Shown piece by piece: positions 11,224 to 22,851 of a stretch of 64,000 nucleotides of DNA. Position 1 is the stretch's first letter, and each line of letters starts with the position of its first letter. Below the pieces are notes generated by a model. It was not told the DNA's origin. It did no database searches and saw only the letters and a list, made by a program, of their open reading frames with translations. Source of the DNA: Vitellaria paradoxa (Eukaryota; Streptophyta; Magnoliopsida; Ericales; Sapotaceae); the NCBI GenBank assembly GCA_019916065.1, contig CM034234.1, positions 10,197,844 to 10,261,843 on the forward strand. The letters run 5' to 3'. The position numbers and the translations under genes are program-made.

Positions 11224-14200
11224 TCAGAAAATCTTGTTGAACTGACTAGTAAGAGAATCCCTGAGATTTGAATAAAGGCCATAGAGGGAGTACTGGCGAA
11301 GGTTCTTCACTTCATACCAAGAATTGAAAACTGACTCGTGCTTATCGGTGCCAGAGAACGCCAGTTGTATTCCGAGGCTGCAATCCACAGAACCCCCGCG
11401 GTTCTTACAGTTGCTCGTTTTGATTGCACAGTCCTGATTATTGAGGCACACAAAATTAGATTTGCCTGAGCATGAAGCACAGCCATCCCTCTTCCAATAC
11501 AGGTTCTGCAGCCTACCCTTCTTGAATTCAAGAACCTGCATTCAATGCATGACGCAAATTTTACTCTATATACCTAATGGAGGTCAAATTCAGGTAAGAT
11601 ACAGAAAACACAGCATTCACAATGCAATGCAAGTTTTGCTATTTATGTAAACGAGTTTATTTATGCATGAACTGCAAACAAGACAGGAGGTGATCTCCTT
11701 ACAAGAGTAAAGCTGGTAACAGTGTATGTACTGTTAGCAACAAAAGCAGGGAGAGATCTTGCAGCGTATTTTCGACCAGCAAATGCAACCATATACCCAC
11801 CAACAGAATCCTGGCAAACCAACAAGATTATAAGAGATTAGAGGTTATAGATACACAATACTGCATTCTTTGCTAACAGGTTCGAAGCTCAAAATGCCCC
11901 AGTGAGATGCAAGCATCGTTGCACCATATATGATTATCGTCATCTTCAATTAGTTGACAGGCTGACTGCAAATTGCATTTCAACTAGGCCTGCAACCAAA
12001 CTGTGCTACAATGTACAGGTTACAAAGCACTCCTCAAGATGGGCTTGAATTTACAGCCAGAAAGGAAAACAGATTGGTGAGAGAGAAAAAAAAGAAAATT
12101 ATTTGAACAAAATAATTCTAAGCTTCAAAATTCAGCAGAACCAAAATCCTTCATGGTATTTCAACAGCACTAAAACTCTCCATAAATTTGCAGAAGTAAA
12201 GTGAAAAGTAGGCCTAGTGTCTTTCTCTAAGGAACAAACTTACAATGATAAGATTCCTTTACAGTTTTGGCAGTATTCCAATAAAAGCATATTTGAAGCA
12301 CCTCGCTTATACAGTGTTAAGCCCCTGTGACCTTTTTTCTGACAATAGCTTCAGAATAGTATCAAAAAGCCTACTACTCTAGTACGTAATATAGTTGCTG
12401 GATTTCATCTCCAACCAAATCCAGGAATCAAATTTTTTATTTCTTTTGGGCCTGCAAAAAAAAAAGATTAACTGGACACCAATTGGCCACTCAACTACAT
12501 ACACCGCTTGGTCAAGATGTATACAACCCAAATTACTACTAGTTCTTACTTTGGGTTCAGATTCAATTTCAAACAAATCTATATTTGTGTCAAGGTTGGA
12601 TTTCAATTAGGTCAGATTTGGATGCAAATGAAATCTTGATTAGAACAGACAACAGTCAAAATTATTATGACAACTAAAAACTAAATCAGATGAGCTGCTC
12701 CGGGAGAGTACTTTTTGAACATCTCAATTCCAAAAAGAGAATAATGAATCAACACCACAGCTACATATAAAAATTGAGAAATACCAATCGTATGTGTTTC
12801 ATCAAAATAATGTTTCATATTGCTCCTCTGCTTCTTAGTCCATTAAATTATTGCAGAAGTGCTTAGCTAATTGACTTGCAAAATTCTTTACATTTAAATA
12901 ATGCAAACAATGTCATTATGACCAAAATAACCAATTCAAAGTCAGAAGGATATTTTCTCCAAACAGAAGAAAAAGCATAAGATATCATGTATGCATGTGT
13001 TTGAACCTAAGGAAACCTCATGTAGGTGATCTATCTTAAGCCACATACTAAAATTTTAGAAAAGGAAAAAAGATCTTCCCTTGAAGAAGAATTAGAATTA
13101 GGTTCAAATACGGAGGGATCAAAGTCACATCTTAGGTTACAACAGACTACACAGCAATTCCATTCTGAGTGTGTGTGTGAGGGGGGGGGGGAGAGAGAGA
13201 GAGAGAGAGATCATTAAGTTACTAATAAGATGATTTTGAAGACCAAATAGACAAGATATTCCAAGTGATGAAGCTCATATTAGCAACTAGAGAAACATTA
13301 ACGCATTGCAGCAGGTGAAAGACAACTCACTAGCACTAACAGATATACAGCCAATATCATCATGCAAATTCTAGTCAGCCCAGCACTTAGGGACGCAATT
13401 AATGTAAGCATTGATAACCTATCTCGTCACCTACAATCTGATCAAATTTAAGAGAATAAGTTAGATATGTCAAATTTGCTTCAAACAAATTTAAAGCACT
13501 AAAATTAGATGGCCCTGGTTCAAAAGGGTACAATGAGATTTCAGCTTAGGAGTTAAATTGACGAGTTTGACAAGCAAGTGAAGAATACGAAAATAAGGTT
13601 ACTACACACCCCCTTTGGATTGATTTTAAGAAAGAAAGGAAAAGTAGATGGAGAGGTCACAAAATAGGAACCCATAAAATTGAGCATCTCTCTCCCCCTC
13701 CAAAATCAGAAGAAAAAAAAGGGTAAATGAAGTGCTTGCTATTAAAGTGAAGTGCCTGTAGGAACCCAAAATTTAGTAAGGCAGATTTTGGTTGACATAA
13801 TTTAGTGCTTAGCCCAAATTAAACCCAACCCGAACATGTCTACTTGTCACTCCTACAAAAAATGTGTAAAAATGCAATGGACCAGGGTGTTATGACCTAC
13901 TTCTACCTATCTTGAAGAAGAAAAAGAATAATTTTCAGAGAGAAAATTGAGTTGCATTTGTGGCCAACTCTACCTCTCCCAATAGAGAGACAGATTCTCA
14001 GAATTCTCATTCCATACCTCCTTTCAATCCTTACAGTTATTTATATTGCTATGTAACTAACTTTGCATGTGACTGGACAAATGTCTAACTAATCTTGTTA
14101 GTGTTTCATTCTTGCTTGGCCTTGATGCAGGACCAGCATTTGATGAGGCTCCTTTTCGGACTGGGTCATTCATGTTCCTAAGGCAACTCTCTCAGCTCAC

Positions 14201-17200
14201 CTTCATGGACTCGTTCAGCAGGTTTGGGCTTTACTCTTTTAATGGGCCCTGTCCATTTCATACAAAGTCTGGTGGGCCCACCCTTAGCTAATCAGACAGC
14301 CCAGCTCTCTCACTTGTTGATGTCAGCTGGATCTTCATGCTTCTAGAGCCTTCCCCCTTGTCTTTACACTTGCCCCCTTTCTCAGCCATTGGATACGTGC
14401 TTTTTCAGTTACTGCTTCCAGCCGCTGTCAACCCAATATGGACTAATGAGCGACCTTAGCTCTTCACTTATCACCACGCTCGTCTGAATTGATCTGGGCC
14501 GTTGCCTTGATTCAAACAGAGGGCTGAGATCATGATTGCCTTGTGGATGATCTGGACCCTTAGACTGTCTAAGACTTGGGAAGATTTGACAGCCTCCAGT
14601 ACTTACATCTTCACTAACCATCTTAAGGTGGATCAAACGGCTCTCCTTTGCCAAGTTAACCCGAAGTATAAATTCTCTCCTGTTTCTAGAGCCCTCCATT
14701 TTTGTATCTCCCTTCTACTTTCTCCTTTCTTCTTCCCCTATTCTATTCTTTCTTTCTTTTCCTTCTTCATTTCCTTAGATTTTTCTCCAATTTCGTTGGA
14801 TCTCCTTAAGCTCCAAATGCGACTACTAATGAGGTTAACGGAGCTCTACTTCTACTTGTTATTGTCAAGGTTGTTAAAATCGAGATTTTACTTAAAATCG
14901 GTGGAGAGTCCAAAAATCGAATCGCAAAATCATAAGATTTTACCAAATACCTATAAAATGAAAATATAGTCTATTATGCTAATGTTTTTTATTTAGGGCT
15001 TCCTTTTTTTTTGGGGGGGGGGGGGAGGGATAAGCTAATAATTTTATTAATAAGAGAAGAGAGAAAAGACATGTATTAAGAAAAATGCCATACACAAAAA
15101 CTTACTCATATTAACAAAATGAATCCTCAACAAAGTTTACAAAAGATTCTATATCTGGTTCTATATTCTCTTTACCCACCTACACAATTGAGAGCGTTAA
15201 AATATTTGATGTGATCTATACAGTTGATATTAAAATACTGACTTTATTTTATCCTAATTTTTTTGTTTGAGTTGAAATGTATTTGTAATATTTTATCATA
15301 GGTCTCTTGGTTTCTATCTCGCCTACTACATTTAATTTATGATAGTCAATTTAGTGCAACAACGCACATGGTCCTCAACTAGCATAGTATAGTAAATAAA
15401 AGTGTCATAGAATTAAAAAACAAATAAAGTAACAAGTGAAATAGTTGTAACATATTACTTGAAAAAAAATCATAAAAGTTTATTTTATTTGACAAAATCA
15501 CACAAAAATCACTTAGTTTTTAAATTTGGTAAAATCACCTATAAAATCAAGATTTCACTAATTTTACGTCCCAAAATCGAGATTTTACCTATTTTGCTCC
15601 TATTAAGATTTTACATAAAATCAAATAAGTTTTCCCAATCTAATATCGTAAGATTTTAATATTTAAATCGGGATTTTAACAACACTGGTTATTGTATTTC
15701 TAATTTATCTTTTCCTTTACTTATTTTGGGTGAAGGGTGGCTTTGAAGTAACGTTAAGATTGTTCCATCACAACTTAAGGGTCATAGGTTTGAAGTTGCA
15801 TACATCTGACCCTCCCCAAACCCTGCAATGCAAGAGCCTCATGCATTGGGTTTCCATTTGCTCTTTACTTATTTCGGGCTTGTAACAAGAAATCTTTTGT
15901 TTCATTGATGACAATTTAGCAAATTCACTACTCATAAAATTGTCTGAGATATCAATTCCCCCCACAAATCAGGCATGTGTGATGAAACAGCCATATTGAT
16001 TTGCTTCTAATAGAGACACCTTACGGAGGAGAGTTTCAGAATGATTATTGTTCCAATAAAATTGCTAGTAACATAGAGGCCCAAAAGTGCAACCTCGAAA
16101 ATTTCAATGTTCTGATGGAAGAGTAGAAGAAAGGGGGAAGTGAAAAAGGGAGGGAAGAAGGTAGATTGCCTCATTGGTTCAGCAAATGGAAAGGTCAGAA
16201 AGGAAGAAGGGAGCATGTGTTGTCTATCCAGCTCATACTAAGGCCTAATTTCAGTCAAATGCAAGGAAAAAGGAAGATAAAAGGGAAATGATCAATTGGC
16301 CTTTAAGCACTCAAATAACATTCTTGACTCTATTCGAACAACATCTTTTAATCATTAAGCGCATCATTGTCGAAAAAATAAATAAAACATCCTCTTTCTT
16401 CAAGATTTCCTTTCCCTTTCCACACAATCAAAGAAAAGGAGGGCAACCCCAATTCTTTCCCTAATACTATGTTTGGATTGAGGTATTTCAGGAATTAAAG
16501 GATACTGTATTATTTTTGAGGAAAGGATAATTGTATAGAGGGGTCATGAGGGATAGAGGACGCATAATCGAAGTGTTTAGTGCAAGTGAAGCATTTATTA
16601 TTAAAAGAATTTGAGCATTTATTAAATAAATTTTAATATCAAATGTATCCTTTATTTTGTGAAAAAAATATAAAAATTTATTTTTAAGTGTTACCTTTTA
16701 AGTGTTTGCACCTCCGTTATCCTTATAATTATTGTATAAGAGATAGCTCCTCTAGCTTCCCTTCTCCTTCCTTCCATTACCCTAATAAAAAATGCTTCCT
16801 TTCACTTTCCTACGCCATGTATCCACATCTAGCATAAGTACATGTTCCCCTTCTTCTTGCCTTCTAGTGCTTTGTGACAAATACAGTAAAGGGTTGACAA
16901 ACACAGTAAAGAGTTGACAAATACAGTAAAGAGGTGAAGGTCTCACATATATGACCAGCCAATAGATGGTTTGTATTTTATTTTTACTTTTTTTTTTTTT
17001 TTGGGGTATTTTATTTTGATTTTCTATGAGTTCAATGGAAGAAGAGAATTAGGGGTGGAATCGAGCCGAGTGTGCCGACCATTAGCTTGTTCGAGCTCGG
17101 CTTGAATAAAAATAAAGTGGCTGGAGTTCAAGCATTTGTAAGACTTGGTTTGCAAATAGCTCAAGACAAGCAAAATTCCAAAATTAAAAAGGCCTAACAA

Positions 17201-19513
17201 TCATCTTTTAATTTATAAATTAAGAGGCGACCATTTTGAAATGATTTATTCTTAATTAATAAAAATTTATTTATTATAAAGAGCCCACAATAGGAATTTG
17301 CATGGACTAACAACTCAACTTTCATTAGTGGGTAAGCCTTCTTTTATAAGAGGCAAAACCTGAAGTCTTATATAATTAAGTGATGTGAGACAAATGCAAA
17401 ATGGAACACACTATTTCACAGTAGGCAAAACTTAAGGTCCTATATACAATTGGGCAATATGGGACAAATGCAAAATGGAACAGAGAAGTGCTAAAATATT
17501 TTATGGGCTGGCTCGTGAGCTTCCGAGCTGAGTAGCTTAAGTCTCGAGTTTGGCTCGAAATTTAACCAACCCATTATCAAAGCTTGAGTTTGACTTGGAC
17601 ATAATTCGAATCGAGCTCGAGTCAAGCCATTATTGAGCCCGAGTTGAATAGCTCTCAAATAGCTTGGCTTGATTCCACCCTAAAGAAGATTCATGTAGTC
17701 GACCCCAACTAGTTTAGAATTAAGGCTTTATTTAGGTGAGTTGCTATCATTTAAATAGAATGGCTTTCCAACCTTGTATTTATGGCATCTAACAAAGTCA
17801 TTTCTAATTGTATTTTAATGAAAACAAACTTATTTTTGTGCTCTCTCTCTCTCACACAAAGAAGAACATTGGGAAAGAAAGAACAAAATGTTTCAGGATA
17901 ATTACCAAAAAAAAAAAATGTTTCAGGATATAGAGATGCCCTTGTATAGGTTAAATGGCATGCTTTTGTGAATTTTGTATAAATGGTTCTTATAGGGCTA
18001 ATCCAGCATACAAAGCTTTATCGATTATGCAGTTATAGCATATAGACTGATTAGTAAGCTTTTATTGTCTTTGACGTTACCTTGATAGTCTTAATACTAA
18101 TTTTTTTCCCTTTACTTACTAAAAAACTCACAAACATGAATAGGTGGAAGAAGAAATTGTTATTTGCCTAGTCCTAGTCAAGAAAATGGTTTAGTTGCTT
18201 TTAATATGAATGAGGTTTCAAGATTTTTTTTTTTTTTTTTTTTTTTTTGATAGTTAAGCAGGGGAAGGGGGGAGCCCGGGTTTGAACCCAGGCCGTGAGT
18301 GGGTAACATGAAAGCTCAACCACCTAAGCCAAGCACCACACTCGAGGTTTCAAGATTTATTGTTATGCACCATTCCTATTTTCTCCATTGGTAGCAATTC
18401 AACTACGTCATTGATCATCACCACAAGTGCAACTAGGAATTAAACCCCAAAACTATGATATGTAAAGACAAGAAATAAACACAGCTATGATACAACACAG
18501 ACATACCAAACCCAGAATAAATGAACATATACATGAACACTAATATAATATGTTTTGTCATAATATATGTATCCACAGTGACGAATCATAATACCCTGTG
18601 ATTTTATCAAAAATCCTAAATTTCTAACTCATAAGTTAAAAATTCACATGAGAAATTGAGGTTTATGTTAAATGAACACATCGCCATGTTGGACTCACAT
18701 CCTTTTATTGCTTCATATTTTGAGAAAAATTCCAACAAACCTTAGTTTGATCTAGCTAAGAATTGTCCTAGTTACTATAGTCTGCGTCCTAGTGTTCATA
18801 ATATGAACCATATATGATTATAGCTTTATGTCTAAATCACAATTAAATCAGTAACCAATATAATACCTGAGCCTCACAATCATAACACATCATCTCATAA
18901 GCGAAACACAAAAACCCCAAAGGTTAACACGTCTACTTGCACTACTTCATGGGGCTATTTTCGTTTCTCGTGATCTACATTACCAATAAAACACAGAAAT
19001 TGAAATTTTCCTTCACTATCTCTACATTTCCCCAATTTTCCGCAGCAACCAAACAGATCCCAATTATCAAAACCCTAGAGCTTGCCCAAAGATATCTAAG
19101 TTCAGTTCACCGTATCCCTACTGATCATCAAGTTCAATCAATACTCGAAAAAAACTTGTATAAATGTAGAGAAAGAGAGATGGAGTAAAGAGTAGAGATT
19201 GGTGTACCGGAGAGAAATTGGAATTGGTGGTGTTGATGGTAAGAAGAGAGATCTCGTCGACCTTTGGGCGGAAGAGAGCGAGCTGAGAGCTGGACAGCGA
19301 AAGCCTCTTGTCGCACGGGGAGAGCTGGACCGAGGTATTGTAGAAGAAGGCAGACCTCGACGCGAAGGCGATCCCGAAACTGAACCCGTCGAACCGCTGG
19401 ATCTTGGTGTCGGAGCAAGGCGAGTAAACCCGATTCGTGTTGTCGCTCGACTCGGCCAACCATCCCAGCAACAACAGCGTGAAGGCGACGATTGGTACTC
19501 TCAGAGCGGCCAT
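11224..19513 (-). CDS. Expp1-like secreted protein of unknown function (3 exons)
   Basis: The spliced product is 241 residues: exon 1 19208-19513, exon 2 11703-11810, exon 3 11224-11535, all joined in phase 0 at GT/AG borders. Residues 1-22 form a hydrophobic signal peptide (MAALRVPIVAFTLLLLGWLA), so the protein should enter the secretory pathway. The mature part has paired cysteines (C33, C67) and a Cys-rich C-terminal third (GCASCSGKSN, QDCAIKTSNC, SVDCSLGIQL), which suggests disulfides. The sequence resembles the conserved plant Expp1 family (At3g44150-type, from memory), whose biochemical role is not known to me. Exon 2 (GGYMVAFAGRKYAARS) links the two halves in phase. The donor of intron 1 (CCG/GTACAC) is weak, and that intron is about 7.4 kb. 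A TATA-like motif (TTATATAG) lies near 19571-19578, about 60 bp upstream of the ATG. Confidence 0.85.
13960..14867. mobile_element. Possible LTR retrotransposon remnant
   Basis: The block is GC-richer than its surroundings. It contains phrases reminiscent of plant LTRs: a purine-rich leader, a TATA-like GTATAAATTCTCTCC near 14669 followed by pyrimidine-rich sequence, and a CTTGCCCCCTTTCTCAGCC segment. No gag-pol coding sequence, primer-binding site or paired LTR was found, and the ends are undefined. The similar-looking flank continues after the hAT-type element that ends at 15687, so that element probably inserted into this block. Tentative. Confidence 0.3.
14876..15687. mobile_element. Non-autonomous hAT-type element with 8-bp TSD
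   Basis: The left end starts CAAGGTTGTTAAAATCGAG; the right end, reverse-complemented, starts CAGTGTTGTTAAAATCCCG. Both begin with CA, and the 8-bp sequence GTTATTGT flanks the element on both sides (14868-14875 and 15688-15695). CA-type ends with 8-bp duplications are typical of hAT transposons. The interior repeats AAAATCGAGATTTTAC-like words on both strands, includes a G-homopolymer near 15015, and has no transposase frame. Confidence 0.8.
15770..15855 (+). mobile_element. Au-like SINE fragment
   Basis: The segment TGCATACATCTGACCCTCCC, followed by CAAACCCTGCAATGC, GAGCCTCATGCA and TTGGG, matches the conserved 3' body of the Au SINE family, which is widespread in flowering plants (recalled consensus, not searched). 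The tRNA-related 5' part is badly decayed, leaving only a GGTCATAGGTTTGAAG-like B-box region just before it. Confidence 0.6.
16876..16935. repeat. 20-bp tandem repeat, three copies
   Basis: Three consecutive copies of GACAAATACAGTAAAGGGTT differ by one or two bases. The junctions create TTGAC, the core of the WRKY W-box, twice. It lies in the large intron of the Expp1-like gene. Confidence 0.85.
17051..17681. mobile_element. hAT-like non-autonomous element (AGGGGTGGAA ends)
   Basis: The left end is AGGGGTGGAATCGAGCCGAG. The right end, reverse-complemented, is AGGGTGGAATCAAGCCAAG. The subterminal DNA on both sides is rich in GAGCTCG/CGAGCTC words. Many plant hAT-type MITEs carry AGGGGTGG ends (established knowledge). 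The flanking octamers AAGAGAAT and AAGAAGAT agree at six of eight positions, a possible decayed target duplication. No transposase. Confidence 0.6.
17352..17485. repeat. Direct repeat inside the hAT-like element
   Basis: A ~60-bp segment containing AGGCAAAACCTGAAGTC and GACAAATGCAAAATGGAACA occurs twice in tandem (about 17352-17411 and 17423-17482), with some divergence. Confidence 0.7.
18212..18358 (-). mobile_element. Full-length tRNA-derived SINE with 15-bp TSD
   Basis: The 15-bp sequence GAGGTTTCAAGATTT occurs at 18212-18226 and again at 18344-18358. Between them (18227-18343) the minus strand carries an A box (TGGCTTAGGTGGTTGAGC), a B box (GGTTCAAACCC) 30-40 bp later, and a 3' poly-A tail of about 24 bases. 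A-box and B-box spacing, tail and perfect target duplication together define a complete, fairly young SINE. It lies in sense orientation within intron 1 of the Expp1-like gene, so RNA polymerase III could transcribe it along the host gene. Confidence 0.9.
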
Positions 19514-19570
19514 TGTTGAGTGCTTCGCCGAGAAATGCTGGCGGTGGAGTATGAGTCTAACGATGTTGAC

Positions 19571-19578
19571 TATATAAT
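19571..19578 (-). promoter_or_regulatory. TATA box of the Expp1-like gene
   Basis: On the minus strand the motif TTATATAG lies 58-65 bp upstream of the start codon, in a position that would place the transcript start about 30 bp before the ATG. Assigned by position and motif only. Confidence 0.45.
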
Positions 19579-20935
19579 CTAAAAAAGTCCTACTACGCGA
19601 GATTATAGATTTTTCATCTCTATCGTTGATTGCGAGCGAAAACTCGTGTTGACTTTGGAGTCTGCGGCCGTGATGGATTGATATGGTATGAACGCCGAGT
19701 ATGTTGTCATTTCCCAGTCTCCAACTGTGACCCGGTTTTGCCATCCCAAACAACAACACAGTCTGGGGCAAATTTGAAATTTGAGAAAAAGAAGAGGGCT
19801 CTTTGTTTTGGTTTTGGAATGTTTGCAACGTTAGAATTTGGGGTGCTTGTAACGTAAATTCGTGGAGCTAAAAACTATTTGTTTGATCCTTTGGGGTGAG
19901 GTGAGTTGCCTTTTGTTTGAGAGTTAGTTCGTTTGGGGGTGCGGGGTAAGGCTTACCATCCCACACTTTTAGGTTCGAATCTTCTTCTTAATAACTATTG
20001 AGACTAATTATTTCCGCACAAAACGTAGTAAAATTAATAAGATGGATCTTTTTAGTTAAATGAACTATATTCAGTTCTTGACAGTGAGTCTGTCACTACG
20101 CGAGTTCGTAATTTATCACTGCACCACATGTTGAGGATCCGATATGTGTGACACAAATTAAGAGATATTCACTCCTAGGGGTTTGACCTGGGGAGTAAAT
20201 TTCTCAAGATCAATTCCTTTTTTCTATTATTTGAAAAAAAATCAAAAAATAGTTGGTGTAAAAATCATACATAACGAAATTTAATTGAAAAAAGTTAAAA
20301 AATTTTGGTAATTTTTTATAATTTTTTATAGAGTTTGGTCTCCAAAACACCACCCAGTGAAAGCTAAATTAAACATATATATTTATTTTTATGATTAATT
20401 AAATAAAAATTAAAATTTTTTTATGATTATTTACTTATTTTTTTATATATATCAAAAAAATAAAATAAATTTAATATTTTTTCATTGTTTTTTATTTTCA
20501 TGTATTTTCTGTTGAATTTCTTTTTCCCTCTATAAAGTTCAATTCAAACTACAATTTTCAAAAAATCTGTTTTTTTTTTGTTGGTAAGTAAAAAAATCTG
20601 TTTTGTTTTAAAAATTTTATAAGTTAGAATATAATTGATAAAGAAACTAGCGTTGAAAAAGAGAAGAAATGTTAGAAAAAAAAATTTTTACTGAATTTTA
20701 TTGGATTTTTTTTCTATTTCTTTCATAAGAAAAGGAAATAATTTTTTTTCTTTCATCAAGTTCTAATTATATTCCAAGCTAGTGCTCGTTTGGCATCGTG
20801 ATTTTTAATAATTTTTGGTGAAAATTTATCAAAAATTATAGTGTAATTTTGTATGTGTTGGTGAAAAATTGTAGATCAAAAAGTTTAAAAAAAATTCTAA
20901 ATTTTGTAACTTTAGTGTGTGTGGGGTAACTTCTT

Positions 20936-21527
20936 GGCACCATTTGAAGTGCTAAGAAACAAAATAAAATAAAATAAATTTCTAACAATCTCTATAAATT
21001 ACTAAAATTTTCTATTACACATTTACATATTCCCACTTTTCTAATTTCAAAAAATTTTAATATTTCGCTAAAAAAATAAAAAAAAATCCGGAAAAAAGTT
21101 AACTAAGTGCGTAAATTTTTTTTGACAATCATAATCTTCGAGTCGAAAATTTTCAAACGAATACCATTATCGCTATTTTATACGAATTTTTTTTTAATAC
21201 GTTAGAATGGATTTGAAAAAACATCTCTAATGGTTTTGGTGCTCTACATTTCCAAATAGACTTTTTGAATTCGTTAGAATGAATTTGAAAAATCGTTCTA
21301 ACAGTTTACTTGAGAGATAAAGTAAAACTATTGTGTAGAATATTGAGTGTTGATTTTTTGAATCCGTTAAAACGTATTTGGAAAACCGTTCTAACAGTTT
21401 GTTATCGTTCAACTCCAAAAAATACAGTTTGGAAAGAAAATACTAAATGATAAAATTAAGCAAAAATCACGTTTTATCTCAATTTATCTCATTTGTTTCT
21501 TATTTTTTACCGCTCCAAACGCTGCCT
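20936..21527. mobile_element. MITE family C copy 1 with internal hairpin repeats
   Basis: The left end GGCACCATTTGAAGTGC pairs loosely with the right end, which reads GGCAGCGTTTGGAGCGG in reverse complement. The left half shares an ordered series of phrases with copies at 26938-27692 and 56954-57428, for example CAACAATCTCTATAAAT and CGAGTCGAAAA. The right half contains three units built on GTTAGAACG...CGTTCTAAC, each an inverted repeat around TTTGGAAAA. Non-coding. Confidence 0.7.
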
Positions 21528-21974
21528 TTATATGTTTGGTAAAATAACTTAAAATAAAAATTGTACCCAAAACAATTGCAAAATCAAAAGTTACTAAAAA
21601 TTTGCGTAACAAAATGCACCCTAATGCAACTTTCATAGAATTGACTCTGTTATGCCTTGATCTTAACAAAATTTTACATAACAAAAATGTTGTTTCATAA
21701 AAACTACAAATCTTGCCCGCAGTGATTATTTTATAATTAAATGATATTTTTATGAATTTTTTATTTTATTTTTGACTGTACCGTTAAGTTCTTTGAAAAA
21801 ATTAGAATGATGATGTTCAAAAAAAAAAAAAGTGACTAAAAATCACTTGCATCCTATGTAAACGATTGCCAGATACAAGGCTGGGATTTAATTGTTCGTT
21901 GGTAGACTCCATCTTGTTTCATATTTCATGTTTGAGGTTGGCAAATTATTCTAAATATAATATTTTTATATATA

Positions 21975-22125
21975 GGCATGGTTTGGAGTTAAAATAAATT
22001 AATACAAAATTTTATAAATCTCTACAAATATGAATTACGAAACAGTAAAATTTAAATTCTCTAATCACTTCACAAAATACGAGACATTAATTTTAACAAT
22101 TTATACAACTTCAAATATATCCATA
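21975..22125. mobile_element. Short MITE, family F copy 2 (inverted)
   Basis: The ends GGTTTGGAGTTAAAAT (left) and ATTTGAAGTTGTATAA (reverse complement of the right end) match the copy at 8147-8295 in opposite orientation. The ACGAGACATTAA interior phrase is shared. Confidence 0.6.
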
Positions 22126-22690
22126 ATATATTATAAAATGAAGATGTATTTGAATATAAATCTTAAATTTGAATGTGCTGTGAATGATAGTGATGATGAA
22201 AATAATATGTATTTTTTTAGTCTCAACTCATCGTCAAATAATTGAGATTGGTGTGCGTAGAAGAAAACAATTACCCGTGGGCAAATTAATTAATTAATAG
22301 CATCTGACTTTACCTTATTTATAAGAGTGTTTAGTTGGTGAAAGTTTGGCTAAAAATACAATAAAAATATAAAAAATTAATATAAAAATAATAAGTGATA
22401 AAATTTGACTAAAAAAAATATAAAAAATTAGTAAAAATTGATGAATTTTAGTTAATTTTAATCCGCCACCCTTGATAGCAAAGTATTTTATGGTGCTCAA
22501 ATTCTGTGAGAGAGAGAGAGAGAGAGAGAGATGGGGGGGGGGGGTGATGTCTGTGATTCTTTGAATACGCAAATCCTTTTTCTTGCGTTAGCTTATTTAT
22601 ATGAGTTTAATTTTAGATGTCAATGCATGACTCTCTCTATCCTCCTTTGCTTGTGGTTGCAAGCTTCCTTCATGTGACTAACGTCTCTTT

Positions 22691-22701
22691 TCTTTATATA
22701 T

Positions 22702-22735
<34 letters not shown>
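22691..22735 (+). promoter_or_regulatory. TATA box and CT-repeat leader of the RING gene
   Basis: TTTATATATTAC at 22693-22704 is directly followed by a pure (CT)n run to about 22732. A TATA box followed by a pyrimidine (Y-patch or GAGA-like) tract is a common plant core-promoter arrangement. Transcription would start within or just after the CT run, giving a leader of about 200 nt that carries the upstream ORF. Confidence 0.5.
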
Positions 22736-22851
22736 ATCAAATACATTATCTTCCCTGAATTAATGCTCTCTCATGCAACTGTTGACTTCCCAATTCTTTA
22801 AACCAAACCCCCTCCACCAATAACAAATTGCCTAGTACTTTTGCCATAGCA

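Larger units (their letters stand above)
11811..19207 (-). other. 7.4-kb first intron of the Expp1-like gene
   Basis: This intron is several times longer than the coding sequence. Mobile DNA explains much of it: an LTR-like block, an 812-bp hAT-type element, an Au-like SINE fragment, a ~630-bp hAT-like element and a complete tRNA-derived SINE, each listed separately. The stretch 11811-13960 shows no gene and no clear element except a (TG)n-(G)n-(GA)n compound tract near 13165-13211. A 20-bp triple repeat lies at 16876-16935. Confidence 0.7.
19600..22690. other. Intergenic spacer between divergent genes, MITE-rich
   Basis: No gene is recognised. The first 250 bp are probably promoter of the minus-strand Expp1-like gene. 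The rest is AT-rich and holds a family B fragment (about 20200-20353), a family C element (20936-21527), a family F element (21975-22125), another family B fragment (about 22326-22450) and a (GA)n-(G)n tract near 22506-22543. Confidence 0.55.

Noticed and set aside
14532..14969. 145-codon open frame in the LTR-like block
   Set aside because: It crosses the border of the hAT-type element at 14876 and has no retroelement domain.
19915..20000. Second tRNA-like segment with AGGTTCGAATCTT
   Set aside because: Only the B-box-like word is convincing; no paired stems, tail or flanking duplication.
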